The position numbers were made by a program, and so were the translations under genes. A DNA stretch of 8,950 nt from positions 1-8,950 of the forward strand of contig JAGUWT010000133.1 in NCBI GenBank assembly GCA_020062205.1, written 5' to 3'. Positions 5,476 to 8,950 of this stretch are shown here, piece by piece; position 1 is the first letter of the stretch, and each line of letters opens with the position of its first letter. This stretch comes from Thermodesulfovibrionales bacterium (GTDB taxonomy: Bacteria; Nitrospirota; Thermodesulfovibrionia; Thermodesulfovibrionales; SM23-35). Under the pieces are notes generated by a model. That model had not been told where the DNA came from and ran no database searches. It saw nothing but the letters and a program-made list of their open reading frames with translations.

Positions 5476-5810
5476 TAATCTTCTTCTGATAAGACCAATG
5501 TTATATGAGAAGTTCTCTTCCTGATAACGTTTGCTCTTCCCATTGCCCTCGGTTCAACCCTTTTCATTACAGGTCCTTGATCTACAAATGCCGCTTTAAT
5601 CTTCATTTCTTCTGGATTCACAACCTTTTTCTGTTCTGCATTTGATAGTGCAGACTTCAGGATTTTTTCAATAAATCGCGCCCCTCTATATGGCATAAAG
5701 CGAAGGGAGAGCAGGGAATCCCCTGCGCTTTTCCCCCGTATCAGGTCCATGACCTTTCGAGCCTTTCTTGGTGTAATCCTTGCATATCGTAATATCGCTT
5801 TTGACTCCAT
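5475..5810 (-). CDS. rplV: 50S ribosomal protein L22
   Basis: L22 has a globular domain near the exit-tunnel opening and a long beta-hairpin reaching the tunnel constriction, where macrolides and stalling peptides act. The 111 residues are the usual length. RYARITPRKARKVMDLIRGK (8-27) is the N-terminal signature. The hairpin, GPVMKRVEPRAMGRANVIRKRTSHI (79-103), is intact and includes MKR at 82-84, the segment whose deletion gives erythromycin resistance in E. coli. ATG at 5810-5808 has a GGGAGTT SD (5821-5815) in the 15-nt gap after rpsS. Confidence 0.98.
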   Translation of the reverse strand: MESKAILRYARITPRKARKVMDLIRGKSAGDSLLSLRFMPYRGARFIEKILKSALSNAEQKKVVNPEEMKIKAAFVDQGPVMKRVEPRAMGRANVIRKRTSHITLVLSEED

Positions 5811-5825
5811 TCGGAACTCCCTTTA

Positions 5826-6110
5826 TTATCCCTTCGCAGATGTAGCTTTCCCAGACCCAGAATGCCCCTTAAATGTCCTCGTGGGGGAAAACTCACCAAG
5901 CTTATGACCTACCATATTCTCTGTGATATACACAGGAATAAATTTCTTACCATTATGGACAGCAAAGGTATATCCGATAAATTCAGGTACTATTGTAGAC
6001 CGTCTTGACCATGTCTTGATAAGTTTTTTTTCTCCGCTCTCCATCATGGACCTTACTTTTTTCATAAGCTTCTCTTCTACAAAGGGGCCTTTTTTTAACG
6101 ACCTCGGCAA
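5826..6110 (-). CDS. rpsS: 30S ribosomal protein S19
   Basis: S19 sits in the 30S head, pairs with S13 and contacts the central protuberance of the 50S subunit. The 94 residues match the family. MPRSLKKGPFVEEKLMKKV opens the protein, IKTWSRRSTIVPEFIGYTFAVHNGKKFIPVYITENMVGHKLGEFSPTRTFKGH is the signature block, and a short basic tail follows. The start is TTG (6110-6108). The upstream in-frame TAA (6128-6126) leaves no ATG, and the first internal Met (residue 16) would remove the conserved N-terminus. It begins 1 nt after the rplB stop with a perfect SD inside the rplB end. Confidence 0.98.
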   Translation of the reverse strand: MPRSLKKGPFVEEKLMKKVRSMMESGEKKLIKTWSRRSTIVPEFIGYTFAVHNGKKFIPVYITENMVGHKLGEFSPTRTFKGHSGSGKATSAKG

Positions 6111-6111
6111 C

Positions 6112-6930
6112 TTATTTCCTCCTCTTTACAATAAATTTATCTGTCCTTTTATTCTGCCTCGTCTTAACACCTTCAGGCTTTCCCCACGGTGAGCATGCTG
6201 GCCTACCACCAGACGCTTTTCCTTCACCGCCTCCCAGGGGATGATCTACCGGGTTCATTGCAACACCTCTTACATGGGGTCTTTTCCCAAGCCATCGTAT
6301 TCTGCCCGCTTTCCCGTAAGAGATATTTTCGTGGTCTGGATTACTAACCTGTCCGATGGTTGCCATGCACCCTGATGGGATGAGACGTACCTCGCCAGAA
6401 GATAACTTAACCTGTACATACTTATCTTCTTTGGCGATAAGTTGTGCAGAGGAGCCTGCACTCCTTACAAGTTTTGCACCTTCTCCTGGCCTGAGCTCAA
6501 TATTATGTATAAAGGTTCCTAACGGCATATCGCTCAAAGGGAGTGCATTCCCCATCTTTATCTCAGCACCTTTCCCTGAGATAATCTCATCTCCTACCTG
6601 AAGCCCTACGGGAGCGACCATATATCTCCTCTCTCCATCCCTGTATGTAAGCAGTGCAATCCTTGCAGGCCTGTTTGGATCGTATTCAATGGTCTCTACT
6701 TTCGCAGGGATTCCTATTTTATCCCTTTTAAAATCTATGATTCTGTATGCCTTTCTGTTGCCCCCGCCTCTATGCCATACGGTAATGCGTCCAACATTAT
6801 TCCTACCGCCTTTACTCCTCAGGTTTACTAACAGAGGCTTATATGGCGTATCTGTTGTCATCTCAGTAAAATCGTTAGCAGTCTGAGATCTCCTGCTCGG
6901 CGATGTTGGTTTATATTTCTTTATTCCCAC
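6112..6930 (-). CDS. rplB: 50S ribosomal protein L2
   Basis: L2 binds domain IV of 23S rRNA, is needed for subunit joining and lies near the peptidyl-transferase centre. The 272 residues are typical. The N-terminus MGIKKYKPTSPSRRSQTAND, the GGRNNVGRITVWHRGGGNRKAYRIIDFKRD block (about 41-70), the central OB and SH3-like domains (ALPLSDMPLGTFIHNIEL), and the C-terminal MNPVDHPLGGGEGKASGGRPACSPWGKPEG to KRTDKFIVKRRK are all present. H230 of the DHP motif, equivalent to the functionally important His229 of E. coli, is kept. The second histidine of the usual DHPHGGG is leucine here (L232). The start is GTG (6930-6928), with GAGGGTG (6941-6935) upstream and no ATG before the in-frame TGA at 6942-6940. 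It overlaps rplW by 1 nt. Confidence 0.98.
   Translation of the reverse strand: MGIKKYKPTSPSRRSQTANDFTEMTTDTPYKPLLVNLRSKGGRNNVGRITVWHRGGGNRKAYRIIDFKRDKIGIPAKVETIEYDPNRPARIALLTYRDGERRYMVAPVGLQVGDEIISGKGAEIKMGNALPLSDMPLGTFIHNIELRPGEGAKLVRSAGSSAQLIAKEDKYVQVKLSSGEVRLIPSGCMATIGQVSNPDHENISYGKAGRIRWLGKRPHVRGVAMNPVDHPLGGGEGKASGGRPACSPWGKPEGVKTRQNKRTDKFIVKRRK
6118..6123 (-). promoter_or_regulatory. Shine-Dalgarno site fixing the rpsS TTG start
   Basis: A perfect AGGAGG lies inside the last lysine/arginine codons of rplB, 7 nt before TTG (6110-6108). It selects the unusual start and makes the rplB-rpsS junction likely to be translationally coupled. Confidence 0.85.
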
Positions 6931-7220
6931 TATACACCCTCAATAAAATCAAGTTTTTCACCCTTTTTAAGGGTAATCACTGCCTTCTTTTTATCAGGTC
7001 TTTTTCCAAGAAACCTTCCATATTTTTTCCATTTGCCCTGGACATTGATTGTTGTAACCTTGTCAACCTTTACCTTGAAAATCTCTTCGATAGCCTTCTT
7101 AATATCAAGCTTATTCGCATCACTCGATACCTCAACGAGGATCTTGTTCTGCGATTCTTTCAAAAAACTGCCTTTCTCAGTAAAGAGTGGCTTTTTAATT
7201 ATGGTATAGAGATTTCTCAT
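6930..7220 (-). CDS. rplW: 50S ribosomal protein L23
   Basis: L23 lies at the exit of the nascent-peptide tunnel and is the docking site for trigger factor and SRP. The 96 residues fit the family. IIKKPLFTEKGSFL (7-20) is the N-terminal signature, and E15 corresponds to the trigger-factor-contacting glutamate (E18) of E. coli. VEVSSDANKLDIKKAIEEIFKVKVDKVTTINVQGKWKKYGRFLGKRPDKKKAVITL follows. ATG at 7220-7218 overlaps the rplD stop as ATGA. The nearest SD-like sequence is weak, so translation probably relies on coupling to rplD. Confidence 0.98.
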   Translation of the reverse strand: MRNLYTIIKKPLFTEKGSFLKESQNKILVEVSSDANKLDIKKAIEEIFKVKVDKVTTINVQGKWKKYGRFLGKRPDKKKAVITLKKGEKLDFIEGV

Positions 7221-7846
7221 ATTCTCTGCATAGACTCCATTTGACGAACCGCCTCTTTTGTCATCAGAAGCGTATTATGAGCTAAAATATCGTAAGGGTG
7301 AAGATCTACAGACCTCGTTACATCTACGCCTGGTATATTCCTAACAGAAAGAAAAACTGAGTCATTCTTCTCAGGCAGTACGATCAGTACGCTCTTACCA
7401 GCAAGACCAAGGGTTTCCAACGTATTCACCATCTCTTTTGTTCTTGGTTTCTCAAGAGCAAGATTATCGATTATCACAACTTCGTTATGGGAGAACTTCA
7501 TGGAAAGGGCTGTCTTCAAAGCAAGCCTTTTCACCTTTTTCGGAAGGCTATATGAATAATCCCTTGGCTGAGGACCGAAGGTCGTTCCGCCACTTCTCCA
7601 GAGAGGAGAGCGTATACTACCAGCCCGCGCCCTCCCTGTATGTTTCTGCTTGAATGGTTTTTTCCCGCCTCCGCTTACAAGACCTCTCGTCTTCGTTGCA
7701 TGCGTGCCCTGTCTCTGATTTGCGAGATAATTCGTTATTGCTTCATGCACAATATCAGGCCTGTCTTCGGCAGCAAAGAATTCATCACCCAGGGTTATTG
7801 TTCCCACTGCATTATTGTTCCTGTCGCGTATCTCGATTTCTGGCAT
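7217..7846 (-). CDS. rplD: 50S ribosomal protein L4
   Basis: L4 binds 23S rRNA, and its extended loop lines the exit-tunnel constriction. In E. coli it also represses the S10 operon through a structured leader. The 209 residues are the usual length. The tunnel loop (about 45-100) contains GGGKKPFKQKHTGRARAGSI and the SPLWRSGGTTFGPQPRDYSYSLPKK block, followed by the globular C-terminal half (VLIVLPEKNDSVFLSVRNIPGVD). ATG at 7846-7844 comes 1 nt after the rplC stop, with a modest AGAAGGGA SD in the rplC end. The short tuf-rpsJ gap leaves no room for an E. coli-style leader, so L4 autoregulation of that kind is unlikely. Confidence 0.98.
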   Translation of the reverse strand: MPEIEIRDRNNNAVGTITLGDEFFAAEDRPDIVHEAITNYLANQRQGTHATKTRGLVSGGGKKPFKQKHTGRARAGSIRSPLWRSGGTTFGPQPRDYSYSLPKKVKRLALKTALSMKFSHNEVVIIDNLALEKPRTKEMVNTLETLGLAGKSVLIVLPEKNDSVFLSVRNIPGVDVTRSVDLHPYDILAHNTLLMTKEAVRQMESMQRI

Positions 7847-7847
7847 G

Positions 7848-8459
7848 TCAGATTTCCCTTCTGATCTCCAGATAGGCGCCCTTAGCCCCTGGAACCGCCC
7901 CTCTTATGAGGAGTAAGTTCTGGTCTGGCCTCACATCAACAATCTCAAGGTTCCTGACGGTTATTTTCACTGAGCCCATATGGCCAGGCATGCCCTTATT
8001 TTTCCATACCCTTGATGGGAATGAACTTGCACCAATAGAACCTGGTGCACGGTTAAACATAGAGCCATGAGAACCAGGTCCTCCAGCATAGTTATGCCGC
8101 TTCATCACACCCTGAAATCCTTTCCCCTTAGAGATGCCTGCAACCTTCACTTTATCTCCCTTGAGAAATCTTTCCACGGTCACAAACTCACCAACCTTGA
8201 GACCACCCATGGGAAATTCCTTTAACACCCTGTAAGCCTTGGTACCTGCTTTCTTGAAAACACCTACTAAGGGTTTTTTTAACTTTTTTTCTTCTCTCTC
8301 TAAAAAGCCGACTTTCACGGCTTCATATCCGTCATTATCGATTGTTTTGACTTGTATGACACAACAAGGACCTGCTTCGATAATAGTAGCAGGGCATGTT
8401 TTCCCGTCCTCAGTAAATATCTGTGTCATGCCAAGTTTTTTTCCGAGAATACCTATCAT
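7848..8459 (-). CDS. rplC: 50S ribosomal protein L3
   Basis: L3 is an early assembly protein of the 50S subunit, and its central extension reaches the peptidyl-transferase centre. The 203 residues are slightly short but within the family range. MIGILGKKLGMTQIFTEDGK is the N-terminal signature. The extension carries GISKGKGFQGVMKRHNYAGGPGSHGSMFNRAPGSIGASSFPSRVWKNKGMPGHMG, and the C-terminus ends GAVPGAKGAYLEIRREI. ATG at 8459-8457 overlaps the rpsJ stop as ATGA, with GGAGAT (8471-8466) as SD inside rpsJ. Confidence 0.98.
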   Translation of the reverse strand: MIGILGKKLGMTQIFTEDGKTCPATIIEAGPCCVIQVKTIDNDGYEAVKVGFLEREEKKLKKPLVGVFKKAGTKAYRVLKEFPMGGLKVGEFVTVERFLKGDKVKVAGISKGKGFQGVMKRHNYAGGPGSHGSMFNRAPGSIGASSFPSRVWKNKGMPGHMGSVKITVRNLEIVDVRPDQNLLLIRGAVPGAKGAYLEIRREI

Positions 8460-8761
8460 AGCTTTATCTCCACATCAACTCCTGCTGCAAGCTCCAATTT
8501 CATAAGGGCATCAACAGTCTGCGGAGTTGGGTCGTATATATCTATCAATCTTTTATGCGTCCTTATCTCAAATTGTTCCCTCGATTTTTTATCCACATGT
8601 GGAGACCGCAGAACAGTTATCTTACTCATGTGAGTTGGCAAGGGAACAGGACCGGCTATCCGTGCCCCTGTTCTCTGTGCGGTATCCACTATCTCCTTCA
8701 CAGATCTATCCAGAACCCTGTGATCATAACCCTTTAATTTTATCCTTATCTTCTGATTCAC
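8456..8761 (-). CDS. rpsJ: 30S ribosomal protein S10
   Basis: S10 is part of the 30S head and, as NusE, of transcription antitermination complexes with NusB. The 101 residues match the family: NQKIRIKLKGYDHRVLDRSVKEIVDTAQRTGARIAGPVPLPT, then KITVLRSPHVDKKSREQFEIRTHKRLIDIYDPTPQTVDALMKLELAAGVDVEIKL. The start is GTG (8761-8759). An in-frame TAA at 8779-8777 leaves no ATG upstream, the first internal Met is residue 45, and GAGGA (8770-8766) is the SD. It is the first gene of the S10 block, 59 nt after tuf, and overlaps rplC by 4 nt. Confidence 0.98.
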   Translation of the reverse strand: MNQKIRIKLKGYDHRVLDRSVKEIVDTAQRTGARIAGPVPLPTHMSKITVLRSPHVDKKSREQFEIRTHKRLIDIYDPTPQTVDALMKLELAAGVDVEIKL

Positions 8762-8787
8762 CTTATCCTCAAAAAATTACTGTTTTT

Positions 8788-8821
8788 TTACTTCTCAATT
8801 CTTACTTCTCATCTTCAATTC
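8788..8821. repeat. Degenerate direct repeat in the tuf-rpsJ gap
   Basis: TTACTTCTCAATTC (8788-8801) is followed at once by a second copy (8802-8821) that carries a 6-nt insertion, ATCTTC, before AATTC. The gap contains no GC-rich stem with a U-tract and no convincing promoter on the minus strand, so read-through from tuf into rpsJ is expected. Confidence 0.6.
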
Positions 8822-8950
8822 TACTCCAGTATCTCGGTAACGACACCAGCGCCGACAGTTCTTCCACCTTCCCTGATTGCAAACCGTAACTCCTTCTCCA
8901 TCGCTATCGGCGATATCAAGTCTACCGTCAGAGTTACGTTGTCTCCAGGC
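8821..8950 (-). CDS. tuf: Elongation factor Tu, C-terminal end (5' part outside window)
   Basis: EF-Tu is the GTPase that brings aminoacyl-tRNA to the ribosome. Only the last 42 residues are present, from PGDNVTLTVDLISPIAMEKE through LRFAIREGGRTVGAGVVTEI to LE and a TAG stop (8823-8821). This is the end of beta-barrel domain III, which contacts tRNA and EF-Ts; the block is nearly invariant in bacterial EF-Tu. The GTPase domain lies beyond the window. A tuf gene directly before rpsJ suggests an upstream rpsL-rpsG-fusA block (str operon), which cannot be seen here. Confidence 0.97.
   Translation of the reverse strand, partial: PGDNVTLTVDLISPIAMEKELRFAIREGGRTVGAGVVTEILE

Noticed and set aside
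8771..8790. A-run and T-run around CAGTA in the tuf-rpsJ gap as a hairpin or terminator
   Set aside because: The possible stem is made only of A-U pairs and is too weak to terminate. Its position just before the rpsJ SD fits an AT-rich spacer.
48..8889. Many open frames on the plus strand, up to about 137 codons, and one minus-strand frame at 6270-6461 inside rplB
   Set aside because: All lie antisense to or out of frame within certain ribosomal genes, and their translations match no family I recognise. They are shadows of conserved coding sequence.

Overview
This window is an almost gap-free ribosomal-protein operon read entirely from the minus strand, from about 8950 down to 1. In transcription order it holds tuf (3' end only), rpsJ, rplC, rplD, rplW, rplB, rpsS, rplV, rpsC, rplP, rpmC, rpsQ, rplN, rplX, rplE, rpsN, rpsH, rplF, rplR, rpsE and rplO (3' end missing). 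This is the bacterial tuf-S10-spc arrangement. The S10 and spc blocks run together, with EF-Tu directly upstream. The only gene of the usual series that is missing is rpmD (L30): rpsE and rplO overlap by 4 nt, so there is no room for it.

The proteins are typical of a bacterium, at normal lengths and with intact motifs. Base composition is moderate and slightly AT-rich by eye. S14 is the short four-cysteine zinc form, and L24 carries a C-terminal four-cysteine ribbon. Gene order, sequence style and the intergenic repeats would fit a Nitrospirota- or Desulfobacterota-like lineage. That is a weak inference and the phylum cannot be fixed from this sequence by eye.

Most junctions are overlaps or gaps of under 30 nt, with the Shine-Dalgarno (SD) of one gene often lying in the end of the previous one, so translational coupling is likely throughout. 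Six of the 20 visible start codons are not ATG: GTG for rpsJ, rplB, rpmC and rpsE, and TTG for rpsS and rpsC. The three longest gaps all hold repeats. The tuf-rpsJ gap (59 nt) has a degenerate direct repeat. The rplN-rplX gap (56 nt) has three perfect tandem GAAATTT units. The rplF-rplR gap (181 nt) holds a 157-bp near-palindromic element made of 31-bp inverted outer arms around two opposed 23-nt REP-like hairpins.

The products act together as parts of the 30S subunit (S3, S5, S8, S10, S14, S17, S19) and the 50S subunit (L2, L3, L4, L5, L6, L14, L15, L16, L18, L22, L23, L24, L29), plus the elongation factor that delivers aminoacyl-tRNA. I see no defence, mobile-gene, RNA-gene or undescribed protein system here. 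The one feature that stands out is the REP-pair element placed inside the spc part of the operon.
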